A stretch of 64,000 nt of DNA from Chloroflexota bacterium. Lineage in GTDB: Bacteria > Chloroflexota > Anaerolineae > Aggregatilineales > Phototrophicaceae. Both the position numbers and the translations under genes were made by a program. Where the stretch lies: assembly GCA_020161935.1 (NCBI GenBank), contig JAIUNI010000010.1, positions 210,561-274,560 on the forward strand, read 5' to 3'. Shown here piece by piece: positions 24,941 to 33,576 of this stretch. The notes below the pieces were generated by a model. The model was not told where the DNA came from and did not search any database. It was given only the letters and a program-made list of their open reading frames with translations. Numbering within the stretch: the stretch's first letter is position 1; each line of letters begins with the position of its first letter.

Positions 24941-26992
24941 CTAATCGTGGACAATCGCCTCAACCGTCAGGTTATCCGCAATCAACTCCACCACATCCTT
25001 GATAATCAGACCCTCGCCACCATCGTTGGCCTTCGCGCTCTCGAACATCTGCATACAGAAGGGACACCCGACCGCCAGCACCTGTGCGCCTGTTGCCTTC
25101 GCTTCTTCATAGCGTTCGACGTTCACAGCTTTGGTACCGTGTTCTTCTTCCTTCCAGAATTGAGCGCCGCCCGCCCCACAGCAGAAGGATTTCTTCTTGG
25201 TGCGTGGCATTTCGATCAGGTTCTCGCTGACCGCATTCAAAACGGTACGCGGTTCTTCGACCACATCATTGTGCCGTCCGAGGTAGCACGGGTCATGGAA
25301 AGTGACATTACTCATCTTCTTCGGGCTGGAGCTGACCGGAACTTTTCCGGCTGCAATCAATTCCTCGATCAGTTCGGTATGGTGAACCACCTCGTAGTGA
25401 CCCCCGAACTGGTGATATTCCTTGCCGATGTTATGGAAGCAGTGGGGGCAGGTCACCACAATACGCTTGGGCTTGACCTCGTTGAGCAGTTCAACATTCC
25501 CCGTCGCCAGTTCGTAGTAAAGGTCTTCCTTACCGGCGCGTCGGGCAACATCACCCGTGCAGTTTTCCTGCTCGCCCAGCACCGCGAAGTTAACCCCCGC
25601 CGTGTTCAATACCTTGACCAGCGCCCGTGCGGTCAGTTGCGCCCGTGGGTCGTAGTTCACCGCGCAGCCTGTCCAGTACAACACATCGAAATCGGGGTTC
25701 TCGTCGACTGTTGGGACAGGGATTTCCAGCCCCTTCGCCCACTTGAAACGGTCTTCACGCGGGGCTTGCCACGGGTTGCCCTGCCGTTCCATACCTTTGA
25801 AAGCGCCCTGTAGCTCGGCTGGGAATTCCGACTGCATCAATACTGCGTCTCGCCGGATGTTGAGGATATCTTGCATCGGCTCATTACCAACAGGACAAAT
25901 ATCCACGCACGCCCCGCACGAGGTACACGCCCATACGGCTGACTCACTGAGCGCCATCCCGACCAGCGAAATCTCTGAGGCCGTCCCCCCGGCGAGGTCG
26001 GTCATGTGGTCGCGCATGTAATAACGCTTGTTGATCTCCAACGCGGATGGAGAGAGTTCTTTTCCGGTCACGTAAGCCGGACACACATCTTGGCACCGGT
26101 TACACATGATACAGGCGAAACCGTCCATAATAGCTGTCTTGGGAAGGTCTTCCAGCTTGTTCACCCCGAACTGCTCAATATCCGCGTCTTCGAGGTCGAG
26201 CTTATCCATCTCACCAATGGAGGTGCGTCTTGGCTTGGTCAAAAAGTTTAACGGAGCCATGAAAATATGAGCGTGTTTGGAATAAGCGAAGTAGGGCGTA
26301 AAAACGAGAATACCCCCTAAAGCCAGCCACCAGAAAACATGCTCCAAAGCCGTTAGCGCGTCCGCGCTCATGCCCCCCCAGATGGGTGAAACCAGTGTGG
26401 CGAACGGCATAAAAATGTCCGCCCCGTGATGCGCCACATAAACGGATTCGCCCAAAAAGCGTGAGCCAACGTGTATAAGAATGAAAATACCAACCACAAG
26501 CGAGTCGGTCGAGATAGCGCCAGCTTTTACTTTCGGGTGAAGGAGCACATTATCGTGGTAATCAAGTTCCCGCTTATTCGGGAGTACAAACCGTCGCAGG
26601 AGGAAATAAGTAACACCGACAATGACCGCGATGCTGAGAATATCCCCGACCAAACGATACAGATTGTAGAGAAAGCCGAAGTTTTCCAGCGAATCGAGGA
26701 AACCCGGTATAAATCCTCTAAAAGTATCCACACCATTCACCAGAAAATAATAGGTGAACCCCCACACGATCCCCAGATGAAACAGGCTGCTAATCCGCCG
26801 TGTTTTGAGTGTCGTTTCTTGCCCTAAGTAGATCCGCAGGGCTTTCCATGCCCGCTGGGGCAGGTTATCAAGGTAAAGATTCCCCTCGCCGTGGTTCACG
26901 ATCAAGTACATCTCACGGAAACCGCTGTACGTCGCACCGATAGCCAGCACCGCCAGCATGATAAAAAGGAATTGTTCAAATGGTGTCAGCAT
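24941..26992 (-). CDS. HdrD-like membrane Fe-S oxidoreductase (ETF:quinone oxidoreductase-like)
   Basis: A 683-residue protein. The N-terminal part (about 1-270) has six or so membrane helices with His residues, resembling the heme-b subunit of nitrate reductase/HdrE. A ferredoxin-like segment follows with two 4Fe-4S motifs, CIMCNRCQDVCP (near 309) and CTSCGACVDICP (near 370). Two CCG domains follow: CPHCFHN and DPCYLGRHND, then FCCGAGG and VGCPFC. This layout matches the proposed ETF:menaquinone oxidoreductases that feed electrons from acyl-CoA oxidation into the quinone pool. No etfAB is in the window, so the electron donor is inferred. Confidence 0.85.
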   Translation of the reverse strand: MLTPFEQFLFIMLAVLAIGATYSGFREMYLIVNHGEGNLYLDNLPQRAWKALRIYLGQETTLKTRRISSLFHLGIVWGFTYYFLVNGVDTFRGFIPGFLDSLENFGFLYNLYRLVGDILSIAVIVGVTYFLLRRFVLPNKRELDYHDNVLLHPKVKAGAISTDSLVVGIFILIHVGSRFLGESVYVAHHGADIFMPFATLVSPIWGGMSADALTALEHVFWWLALGGILVFTPYFAYSKHAHIFMAPLNFLTKPRRTSIGEMDKLDLEDADIEQFGVNKLEDLPKTAIMDGFACIMCNRCQDVCPAYVTGKELSPSALEINKRYYMRDHMTDLAGGTASEISLVGMALSESAVWACTSCGACVDICPVGNEPMQDILNIRRDAVLMQSEFPAELQGAFKGMERQGNPWQAPREDRFKWAKGLEIPVPTVDENPDFDVLYWTGCAVNYDPRAQLTARALVKVLNTAGVNFAVLGEQENCTGDVARRAGKEDLYYELATGNVELLNEVKPKRIVVTCPHCFHNIGKEYHQFGGHYEVVHHTELIEELIAAGKVPVSSSPKKMSNVTFHDPCYLGRHNDVVEEPRTVLNAVSENLIEMPRTKKKSFCCGAGGAQFWKEEEHGTKAVNVERYEEAKATGAQVLAVGCPFCMQMFESAKANDGGEGLIIKDVVELIADNLTVEAIVHD

Positions 26993-27196
26993 AAATTTTC
27001 CTCATCCAGTATGTAGTCGCTGTTGGCACAAACGATACCCGTCAAAGTGTAACACCGTCTAAATCGAAACGCGAAAATGCTAACCCGTAAACTTCGTAAA
27101 AAATGCTGATTGGGTTGTAAGAATTGGTTATTGGCGGGTTTCTAATTAGAGTTAGACTTACTGGAATAGATCTGAGACGACTTTGAGGAGAATATC

Positions 27197-27805
27197 GTGC
27201 CGCTCGATTTCACCGCTGTTGATAACCATGAACTCAGCTTGCTGGAATTTTCGGAACACTTTACCGTTAATGATTTGCGTGATGCCACGAATGAATCCAT
27301 CGACACCCTGTTAAAAATCGTGAAACCGCTCACTGACGCGCAGGTTTCATTTCTGCCCTATGACCCCGAAGCCGATGATCCCTATGCCAAGCCCGGTGAG
27401 GAAAAAATTGGCTGGAGTATCGCCCACCTTGTCGTCCACGCAACCGCTTCAAGCGAGGAATGGGCGACCTACAGCGGTATCCTCGCGCGTGGGTTGTCAT
27501 ACCCTGCTGAACCCCGTTTACGCTACGAAACCGAATGGACGACCGTCACCACGACCGCCCAATGTATTCAACGCCTCGAAGAAAGCCGCCGCATTCGGCT
27601 TGGCTATCTTGACGTATGGCCTGACCAGCCCAACCTCGAAATGAAGCGCGATCTGTCGCCGCGCTTCATCGAACGGTTTGGCGAGTTTAACGCGACCGTT
27701 TGCTTCCTGTTTGGCCTTAAGCACGAGGTCGGGCATTACGCCCAATTCCGCGAAGTTGCCCGCCAAGCGAAAGCCGCTACGGAAGGCACAGCCGCTGCCG
27801 TGTAG
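27197..27805 (+). CDS. DinB-like four-helix protein, GTG start
   Basis: A 202-residue protein started at GTG 27197, which is supported by GAGGAG seven bases upstream; no in-frame ATG lies nearby. The DinB/YfiT superfamily is suggested by a metal-ligand pattern: IGWSIAHLVVHATASSEEW (near 74) and a final helix GLKHEVGHYAQFREVAR (near 175) with conserved His residues. These are usually metal-dependent transferases using small thiols. The gene ends at a strong bidirectional terminator. Confidence 0.75.
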   Translation: MPLDFTAVDNHELSLLEFSEHFTVNDLRDATNESIDTLLKIVKPLTDAQVSFLPYDPEADDPYAKPGEEKIGWSIAHLVVHATASSEEWATYSGILARGLSYPAEPRLRYETEWTTVTTTAQCIQRLEESRRIRLGYLDVWPDQPNLEMKRDLSPRFIERFGEFNATVCFLFGLKHEVGHYAQFREVARQAKAATEGTAAAV

Positions 27806-27819
27806 TTCACCACGAAATC

Positions 27820-27853
27820 AAAAAAGCGCAGTCCGATTTGGCTGCGCTTTTTT
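27820..27853. terminator. Bidirectional rho-independent terminator
   Basis: AAAAAAGCGCAG pairs with CTGCGCTTTTTT around a 10-base loop. It is flanked by A and T runs on both sides and separates two convergent genes (27197 and 27871). Confidence 0.92.
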
Positions 27854-27870
27854 GTTACTCTGCTATGGCT

Positions 27871-28305
27871 TTAGGGACGTGAGGCGTTGTAACTCTTGAC
27901 CGTTCCATCCGGCTGAGTGGATTGCACCGCAAACGAAGTCGCACCACCTGTACAGACGGGAGCGTTGTTCCATGTAAAGCTGCCGGGGGTAGTGGCATTC
28001 ACGCCATTCACCCGCAGTACCGTACCAGTGCAACTGCTGGTTACGGTAACCACCAAGTTGTTACCACTACAACCGTTCGCAAACGTGGAGGTCACACTCA
28101 GTTTTTCATTGACGCAACTGCACTGTGGATCGGTGCTGCCCACAGCACAGTTTACCTTTTGAATACTGCTTCTGGTTGTCCGACCTAAGACCACCAAAAT
28201 GCTGATGCAAACCAACGCGACAAATGTGATGATGAGGCTGTATTCAGCCAACCCTTGACCTCGTTGATAGCGATTTTTGTCGTGTACTTGAGTCTTTGGT
28301 TCCAT
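27871..28305 (-). CDS. Flp/TadE-like pilin with long C-terminal domain
   Basis: A 144-residue protein. The N-terminus reads RGQGLAEYSLIITFVALVCI (about 15-34), the prepilin signature of Flp-type type IVb pilins (G|xxxxEY then a hydrophobic helix). True Flp pilins are 50-80 residues. Here a Cys-rich, Thr/Ser-rich extension of 85 residues with six cysteines follows, so it may be a minor pilin or TadE-like pseudopilin with a disulfide-bonded head. It lies 26 bases downstream of a TPR/membrane protein gene on the same strand. No other tad genes are in the window. Confidence 0.82.
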   Translation of the reverse strand: MEPKTQVHDKNRYQRGQGLAEYSLIITFVALVCISILVVLGRTTRSSIQKVNCAVGSTDPQCSCVNEKLSVTSTFANGCSGNNLVVTVTSSCTGTVLRVNGVNATTPGSFTWNNAPVCTGGATSFAVQSTQPDGTVKSYNASRP

Positions 28306-28331
28306 TCCTAATGCTCCTTCGATAATTGCTC

Positions 28332-29126
28332 TCAGACAGATGACGATGAAGTTGGATTGAATGCGTTCAACAGTAGATTAACTGTTACTTCATTCAGGTC
28401 TGCCGGATAAACGATGACGGCAGTTTCGATAAATCCCAAAAGGCGTGTTCCATCCTGTGTTAGTGCTGTTAGCCGGACACCATCATTCACAACAGCGGCT
28501 ACATCGTTGTATAGGAAAGCTGTGACAAGGTGTGGGCCACTCTCATCCGTAACCATGAAGGTGAATTCATCTTTTGACAGCACATTCGGTTCCTGTTGGA
28601 CAAGCGCTAGATTGCTGATGTTGAGACCAGCGGCGCTCCATTGGCTGATGAGTGAGTCGCTTTCAAAGACGGTGACCGGTGTAATCTCTGGAAGAACAGG
28701 GGTCGATGGTGTACTGACGAGGGTACTGACCATGACAACCATCAGCAAAATGATACCCGCGTAAAGGCTGAGTGCGGTTATCATGCGCTGCTGAGGGCTA
28801 AAGTTTTTGAGCAGCGGTTTATTTGCCCCAAACTTTTCCAACTCTGCCCGAAGCGCTGGTAATAAGCCCTTGCTGAGTGCAGCAGAAGCCGACATCGGTG
28901 TCTCACCCAAATCGCGCAGCATATCACGCGCTTTAATGTGCTTAGGGTTAAATGCTAACGCACGGTGGAGATGTTGTTTTTGCGTATCCGGGTTGCTGGA
29001 TAGACGAGCGGCCATGACCCATGCGTCTGCGCTGGGGTTGGTCTGTAAGACTGTTTTTAGAAGTCCGGCAGCTTTGGCCTTTTCACCTTGTTTGAGAGCC
29101 ATCTGCACTTCTGTCAAGTTAGCCAT
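28332..29126 (-). CDS. TPR protein with one membrane helix
   Basis: A 264-residue protein. An N-terminal TPR-like helical block (about 5-75, ALKQGEKAKAAGLLKTVLQTNPSADAW) is followed by a linker, one membrane helix (about 115-138) and an outside C-terminal domain (about 150-255) with no recognised family. It precedes the Flp-like pilin gene by 26 bases and may be co-transcribed, which hints at a role in pilus assembly or anchoring; that is inferred from location only. Confidence 0.7.
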   Translation of the reverse strand: MANLTEVQMALKQGEKAKAAGLLKTVLQTNPSADAWVMAARLSSNPDTQKQHLHRALAFNPKHIKARDMLRDLGETPMSASAALSKGLLPALRAELEKFGANKPLLKNFSPQQRMITALSLYAGIILLMVVMVSTLVSTPSTPVLPEITPVTVFESDSLISQWSAAGLNISNLALVQQEPNVLSKDEFTFMVTDESGPHLVTAFLYNDVAAVVNDGVRLTALTQDGTRLLGFIETAVIVYPADLNEVTVNLLLNAFNPTSSSSV

Positions 29127-29334
29127 GAATGTAACCGTCCTGTGTTAAGCCTTACATCTTACTTTAGGGCCAAATAGGGACACAATTCAATCAAGAATAT
29201 GAATAATGTATAAATTCACTGTTGTCTTAATGATTTGCGTTAACGAACTTTGAGCATTGAATTTGAGTAGTCGTAGTTGCATGGATGTTCATTTTGGGCT
29301 ACTCTTAGTAGCATTGATTGGTAAAGGGCAAACC

Positions 29335-29370
29335 ATGATTCATCATCACGGCTGTACAAACTATTATTGA
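29335..29370 (+). CDS. hisS leader peptide
   Basis: An 11-codon frame, MIHHHGCTNYY, ending in TGA at 29368-29370. The three His codons are consecutive (CAT CAT CAC, 29341-29349). AAAGGG lies about seven bases before the ATG as a ribosome-binding site. It is followed after 25 bases by an intrinsic terminator and then the hisS start. A chance His triplet in such a small, well-placed frame is unlikely. Confidence 0.8.
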   Translation: MIHHHGCTNYY

Positions 29371-29395
29371 CCAATCGTTGCGAGAGATGTTTATA

Positions 29396-29422
29396 AGCGC
29401 AGGCGTTGGTCTGCGCTTTTTT
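29396..29422 (+). terminator. Attenuator terminator before hisS
   Basis: AGCGCAG and CTGCGCT pair around an 8-base loop and run into TTTTT, 26 bases before the hisS start codon. The loop and its 3' neighbour carry the TTGGTC that can pair with the leader instead. Confidence 0.88.
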
Positions 29423-29447
29423 ATTTCCATAGTTAAAGGGTGTATCA

Positions 29448-30779
29448 ATGGCTGCTGTCAAAATCGTTCCGCGCGTGCCTAAAGGAATGCGAGATTTCCT
29501 ACCTGCCGACATGCTTAAGCGCGAGTATGTGTTTGGAATCGTGCGCGAGGTTTTCCACCTCTATGGGTTTGAACCTTTGCAAACGCCGATTCTTGAACTG
29601 AAGGAAACACTTTACGGCAAGTATGGTGAAGATGCCGAGAAACTGATTTACAGCTCGCAGCACCCCGGAGGTAAAGAAGAAGTCGCGATGCGGTACGACT
29701 TGAGCGTACCGTTGGCGCGGGTGGTTGCCCAGTACGAGAACCAGATTAAGCTGCCGTTCAAGCGCTACCAACTTGCGCCCGTTTTTCGAGCCGAACGTCC
29801 GCAGCGGGGGCGTTACCGCGAGTTCTTCCAGTGTGATGCTGACATCGTGGGCATCAGCGGAATGGCTGCGGATGCGGAGATCATCAGCTTGATTACGACT
29901 GCCCTGCGCCGGTTAGGGTTTAACCAATTCGTGGTCAAGATTAATAACCGCAAACTGCTGACCGCAATGGGAACCTATGCGGGCGTGACGGATGCCCAAC
30001 TACCGGATTTGTACCGGAGCGTGGATAAGTTCGACAAGATCGGTGCAGAAGGTGTGGAGAAGGAACTGTTGGAGCGTGGGCTTGCAGCGGACGCGGTTAG
30101 CCGGATGATGGCGCTAATTACCACTCGGCGACCGGGACTTGGTAATTTGGACTTCGTTGACGAGATTATGGGCAGTATTCCGGCTGCGGTTGAGGGGTTA
30201 CGCGAACTCCGAGATTTAGCTGAGTATCTGGACACGATGAATGTTCCGGCTGACAACTACGAATTCGATTTCACGATGGTGCGCGGCCTCGGTTACTACA
30301 CTGGCCCGATCTTCGAGACGATTATTACTGAACCGAACCTCGGCAGCGTGACCGGAGGTGGGCGTTATGATGATCTCGTCGGGATGTTCCGTAAGGAGAG
30401 CTTGCCAAATGTGGGGACTTCGTTGGGTATCGAACGTATCATTGACCTGATGGATTTGCTCGGCTTGTATCCGGCGAACATCGTGGGAACGGTCGTGCAA
30501 GTCCTCGTGACTGTGTTTAATGAGGAGTCGCGTTCGGCTTCGGCGCGGTTGGCTTCTGACCTGCGGGCGGGCGGGGTACGCACCGAGCTATATATGCAAG
30601 AGCGGGCGTTCGGGAAGCAGTTTGAGTACGCGAATAAGAAGGCCATTCCGGTAGTCGCGATTGTGGGGCCGGAAGAAATCAGCGCCGGCGTGGTGAAGCT
30701 CAAGCGGCTCAGTGATGGACAAGAAGTGACGGTTGAGCGGGCGAACGTGGCTGCGAAAGCGTTGGAGTTGGTCGGGTAA
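29448..30779 (+). CDS. hisS: Histidyl-tRNA synthetase
   Basis: A 443-residue class II aminoacyl-tRNA synthetase that charges tRNA-His in the cytosol. Motif 2 region RYQLAPVFRAERPQRGRYREF (from about residue 105), the histidine-specific RGLGYYTGPIFE (about 282) and motif-3-like GTSLGIERI (about 328) are present, followed by the anticodon-binding domain (about 350-443). Length is normal. The leader upstream contains a His-rich peptide and terminator, so expression is probably raised when charged tRNA-His is low. From this gene onward plus-strand genes use G-ending codons more than those before 28 kb. Confidence 0.96.
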   Translation: MAAVKIVPRVPKGMRDFLPADMLKREYVFGIVREVFHLYGFEPLQTPILELKETLYGKYGEDAEKLIYSSQHPGGKEEVAMRYDLSVPLARVVAQYENQIKLPFKRYQLAPVFRAERPQRGRYREFFQCDADIVGISGMAADAEIISLITTALRRLGFNQFVVKINNRKLLTAMGTYAGVTDAQLPDLYRSVDKFDKIGAEGVEKELLERGLAADAVSRMMALITTRRPGLGNLDFVDEIMGSIPAAVEGLRELRDLAEYLDTMNVPADNYEFDFTMVRGLGYYTGPIFETIITEPNLGSVTGGGRYDDLVGMFRKESLPNVGTSLGIERIIDLMDLLGLYPANIVGTVVQVLVTVFNEESRSASARLASDLRAGGVRTELYMQERAFGKQFEYANKKAIPVVAIVGPEEISAGVVKLKRLSDGQEVTVERANVAAKALELVG

Positions 30780-30854
30780 TTAGTAATTGGTTCAAAAGAG
30801 GGAGCACACACATGGATGCTCCCCTACATTCGATCAACGTTTAGCGGTTAGACC

Positions 30855-31256
30855 TTAAGCGGCCTGAGCTTGTTTGAGGCGGTCAGCCACGATTCGAGCC
30901 TGAGCATCGGCAAGTGTGCCGACCATCACCAATTTGATATTGTCTTTGTTGGGATAGACCTTACTAAAGATCGAGACAATGGTTCGGGCAAAGGCGTTGG
31001 TGGTGACCATGACCATGAGGCCGAGATTGGGTGGCATGATCCGCATGGCACGCTGGTAGTGGGGCATGGATGAGCCTTTGGGTGTGGCGGAACCAGCGGC
31101 ACGAATAATGATGAGGTCAACGCGGCGTTGGGCTAAACGGAATTGGCTGGCGATTTCATCCAACGCTTCATGGTATTCGTCCCATGTCCACATGCCTTCA
31201 CCGGTGCAGGTCATGATACTCTTTTGAGTATCGATCCATTCAAATTTGAGGGGCAT
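30855..31256 (-). CDS. STAS/SpoIIAA-like small protein
   Basis: A 133-residue protein started at ATG 31256 (MPLKFEWIDTQKSIM), with GGGA eight bases upstream; an in-frame GTG at 31280 is the alternative. The order beta-strand, TGEGMWTWDEYHEALDEI helix, strand VDLIIIRAAG, helix, strand LGLMVMVTTN, helix, strand IKLVMVGTLADA fits the STAS/SpoIIAA-like fold found in many small Chloroflexota proteins. No partner is encoded nearby and no phospho-acceptor Ser is obvious. Confidence 0.65.
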   Translation of the reverse strand: MPLKFEWIDTQKSIMTCTGEGMWTWDEYHEALDEIASQFRLAQRRVDLIIIRAAGSATPKGSSMPHYQRAMRIMPPNLGLMVMVTTNAFARTIVSIFSKVYPNKDNIKLVMVGTLADAQARIVADRLKQAQAA

Positions 31257-31442
31257 AGTTTCGTTCCCACTTGTTGACACCTTTAATAAGCATAACGTGA
31301 AGCTATTCTGAACTTCGTAAAGAAATTACATTTTGTGTTAAGGTTTGTAAAAGCTATAGAGTCGTAATTTTGACTGTAATGCGTTTGTGGGACGATTTTT
31401 CGGCTGTTAGCCCCGGTAAACGGTTTATTTAGGAGTGGGATG

Positions 31443-31907
31443 ATGGCAAGTTATCAATTGGCTCAGGTGAATATTGCCCAGATGGTCGCGCCGTTGGATA
31501 GTCCGGTGATGCGGGATTTTGTTGACAACCTTGACCGGATTAACGCACAGGCAGAAGCGGCTGCGGGTTTTGTCTGGCGGTTGAAGGGTGACGGTAATGA
31601 CGCGACTTCGCTGCGGCCTTACGAGGACGAGCGGATTATCGTCAATATGTCGGTGTGGGAGTCGATTGACGCGCTGTTCCAGTACACGTATTACAGCGAC
31701 CACACGGCTATCTTCCGGCGACGGGCGGAATGGTTCGTGAAGATGACCACGCCAGCGGTTGCGCTGTGGTGGATCGAAGCAGGGCATATTCCAACGGTAG
31801 CCGAGGCAAAGGCAAAACTTGATCTGCTGGAAAAACATGGGCCGACTCCTGAAGCGTTTACGTTTAAGCAGCGTTTTGAACCGGAAGGGATGATGATTAC
31901 GGAATAG
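31443..31907 (+). CDS. DUF3291 family protein
   Basis: A 154-residue protein. The second of two adjacent ATGs is preferred because AGGAG lies at 31431-31435. It matches the DUF3291 pattern (dimeric alpha/beta-barrel, monooxygenase-like): YQLAQVNIAQM near 3, FVDNLDRINAQAEAAAGFVW near 26, IVNMSVWESIDALFQYTY near 64, FRRRAEWF near 90 and ALWWIEAGHIPTVAEAKAKL near 106. Substrate unknown. Confidence 0.85.
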   Translation: MASYQLAQVNIAQMVAPLDSPVMRDFVDNLDRINAQAEAAAGFVWRLKGDGNDATSLRPYEDERIIVNMSVWESIDALFQYTYYSDHTAIFRRRAEWFVKMTTPAVALWWIEAGHIPTVAEAKAKLDLLEKHGPTPEAFTFKQRFEPEGMMITE

Positions 31908-32002
31908 TGAGGATGACTCTCACCCCTTTATTAAGCTAAATCAGGTAGAATATCGGGCGGTTCAATATTGCGTTTTATTCCTAGCACCGATTGGACAAAC
32001 TT

Positions 32003-33544
32003 ATGACCGCCAAAAAGTCTCTTTTCCCGCGTTCGAGTGGTGTACTCCTACATCCAACCTCCCTGCCGGGACGCTACGGGGTGGGTGATTTGGGCGAATG
32101 GGCTTATACCTTCGTCGATTGGTTAGAGTCGGCAGGGCAGACGATCTGGCAAGTGCTGCCACTTGGCCCGACCAGTTACGGTGACTCGCCGTATCAATCC
32201 CTTTCAACATTTGCCGGTAACCCGCTGCTCATTAGCTTCGATCAACTGGTGAAAGATGGCTGGCTGACGGCAGAAGATGTGACGAAAGTGCCAAACTTCC
32301 CGCCCTATCTGGTGGACTTCGGGAACGTTATTACTTACCACAACACGATGCTGGCGAAGGCGTACACGCGATTTGACACGATTGCGACAGCAGCCCAGCG
32401 CAGTGACTTCGTGGCGTGGTGCGCGAAGGAAGCCTACTGGTTGGACGATTGGGCGCTGTTCATCGCGCTTAAGAACCTTTATGGTGGCAAGCCGTGGGTG
32501 GAATGGCCGCAGGGTGAAGCGCTGCGTGAGGGCGCGGCTTTGGAAAACGCACGGGTTAAATATGCTAAAGAACTGGATGAGCAAAAATTCCGGCAATGGT
32601 TGTTCTTTACCCAGTGGCACGCGCTGAAAGCCTACGCGAACGGGAAGGGCATCCGGTTGGTGGGTGACGTGCCGATTTTCGTGGCGCACGATAGTTCGGA
32701 CGTGTGGGCGAACCGCGACGAGTATTTCCTTGAGGCAAACGGTAATCCGACCGTGATCGCGGGTGTTCCGCCGGATTACTTTAGCCCGACCGGACAGCGT
32801 TGGGGCAATCCACTGTACCGCTGGGCGAAGATGGCTGAGAACGGCTATCAGTGGTGGATCAGCCGGATTAAAGCGACGTTGAACATGGTTGATCTGGTGC
32901 GGATTGACCACTTTCGCGGATTCGAGGCTTACTGGGAAGTGCCAGCCAGCGAGGCGACGGCGATTAAGGGCCAGTGGGTTCCGGGACCGAAGTTCGACTT
33001 CTTTAATGTGGTGGTGGAGCAACTTGCGGATCTGCCGATTATCGCAGAAGACCTCGGTTTGATTACGCCGGGGGTGATTGAACTGCGGGACGGGTTGGGC
33101 TTGCCGGGTATGAAAATCCTGCAATTCGCATTTGGCGGGTCGGGTGGCGAAAACAGCTTCCTGCCTCATAATTACACTCCAAACTGCGTGGTTTATACCG
33201 GAACGCACGATAACAATACGACGGTCGGGTGGTGGAACAGTGGTGAAGCGACGGATGACATCCGTAGTTACCTCCCTGAATATATGGGGCGCAAGGTGGA
33301 TGAAATCCAGTGGGATTTGATCCGGCTGGCGATGGCTTCGGTAGCGCATACGGCGGTTGTTCCCCTTCAAGATGTGTTCGGCTTCGGCGCGGACACCCGT
33401 ATGAATACACCGGGGCGCGAGTCCGGCAACTGGGGCTGGCGGTTTACAGGTGAATGGCTGAACCATCCGGCACGGGAACGGCTGGCTTATCTGACACGGC
33501 TTTACGGGCGCTGGCCGAAGGAAGCGGAAGAAGGTGTTAGTTAA
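32003..33544 (+). CDS. malQ: 4-alpha-glucanotransferase (amylomaltase, GH77)
   Basis: A 513-residue cytosolic enzyme that transfers glucan segments between maltodextrins. ATG 32003 is chosen; a TTG four codons upstream has no ribosome-binding site. GH77 landmarks are SSGVLLHPTSLPGRYGVGDLG near 11-31, WQVLPLGPTSYGDSPYQS near 50, the nucleophile Asp of VRIDHFRGFEAYWEVP, the acid Glu of IIAEDLG, and the third Asp of YTGTHDNNTTVGWW. With the GH13 enzyme at 35120 it suggests glycogen or starch breakdown; the repeat island between them argues against a simple operon. Confidence 0.96.
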   Translation: MTAKKSLFPRSSGVLLHPTSLPGRYGVGDLGEWAYTFVDWLESAGQTIWQVLPLGPTSYGDSPYQSLSTFAGNPLLISFDQLVKDGWLTAEDVTKVPNFPPYLVDFGNVITYHNTMLAKAYTRFDTIATAAQRSDFVAWCAKEAYWLDDWALFIALKNLYGGKPWVEWPQGEALREGAALENARVKYAKELDEQKFRQWLFFTQWHALKAYANGKGIRLVGDVPIFVAHDSSDVWANRDEYFLEANGNPTVIAGVPPDYFSPTGQRWGNPLYRWAKMAENGYQWWISRIKATLNMVDLVRIDHFRGFEAYWEVPASEATAIKGQWVPGPKFDFFNVVVEQLADLPIIAEDLGLITPGVIELRDGLGLPGMKILQFAFGGSGGENSFLPHNYTPNCVVYTGTHDNNTTVGWWNSGEATDDIRSYLPEYMGRKVDEIQWDLIRLAMASVAHTAVVPLQDVFGFGADTRMNTPGRESGNWGWRFTGEWLNHPARERLAYLTRLYGRWPKEAEEGVS

Positions 33545-33548
33545 AAGT

Positions 33549-33576
33549 TGCAAGTGACAAGTTTCAAGTTTCAAAA
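33549..33576. repeat. Heptad repeat, CAAGT type
   Basis: Four seven-base steps in perfect phase directly after the malQ stop: TGCAAGT, GACAAGT, TTCAAGT, TTCAAAA. The same type returns at 34865-34885. Confidence 0.7.

Larger units (their letters stand above)
29316..29422 (+). promoter_or_regulatory. Histidine attenuator in the hisS leader
   Basis: Segment 1 (GATTGGT, 29316-29322) can pair with segment 2 (ACCAATC, 29370-29376). Segment 2 extended by one base (GACCAA, 29369-29374) can instead pair with segment 3 (TTGGTC, 29406-29411). Segment 3 lies inside the terminator hairpin 29396-29422. A short reading frame with three His codons lies between segments 1 and 2, and its stop touches segment 2. 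Stalling at the His codons would leave segment 2 free to disrupt the terminator; finishing at the stop would cover it and allow termination. This is the standard logic of amino-acid attenuators. Confidence 0.8.

Noticed and set aside
24421..24944. Open frames of 113-168 codons downstream of 23181
   Set aside because: They translate the CTCTGTG/GCGCCTTTGC low-complexity tract and hairpin repeats. No start signal and no protein-like pattern.
24938..25813. 291-codon plus-strand frame opposite the Fe-S oxidoreductase
   Set aside because: A shadow of the minus-strand gene; the real gene has all Fe-S motifs in place.
29200..29447. T-box riboswitch for hisS
   Set aside because: No AGGGTGGNACCGCG-type T-box sequence or specifier stem was found. 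The His-codon leader peptide and overlapping pairings explain the terminator better.
27820..29460. Replication origin at the composition switch
   Set aside because: No DnaA-box cluster, dnaA, dnaN or typical origin gene order is visible, so only the switch itself is reported.
32204..33574. 456-codon frame antisense to malQ
   Set aside because: malQ is certain on the plus strand. The antisense frame reflects the G-ending codon bias of malQ, which removes stop codons opposite.
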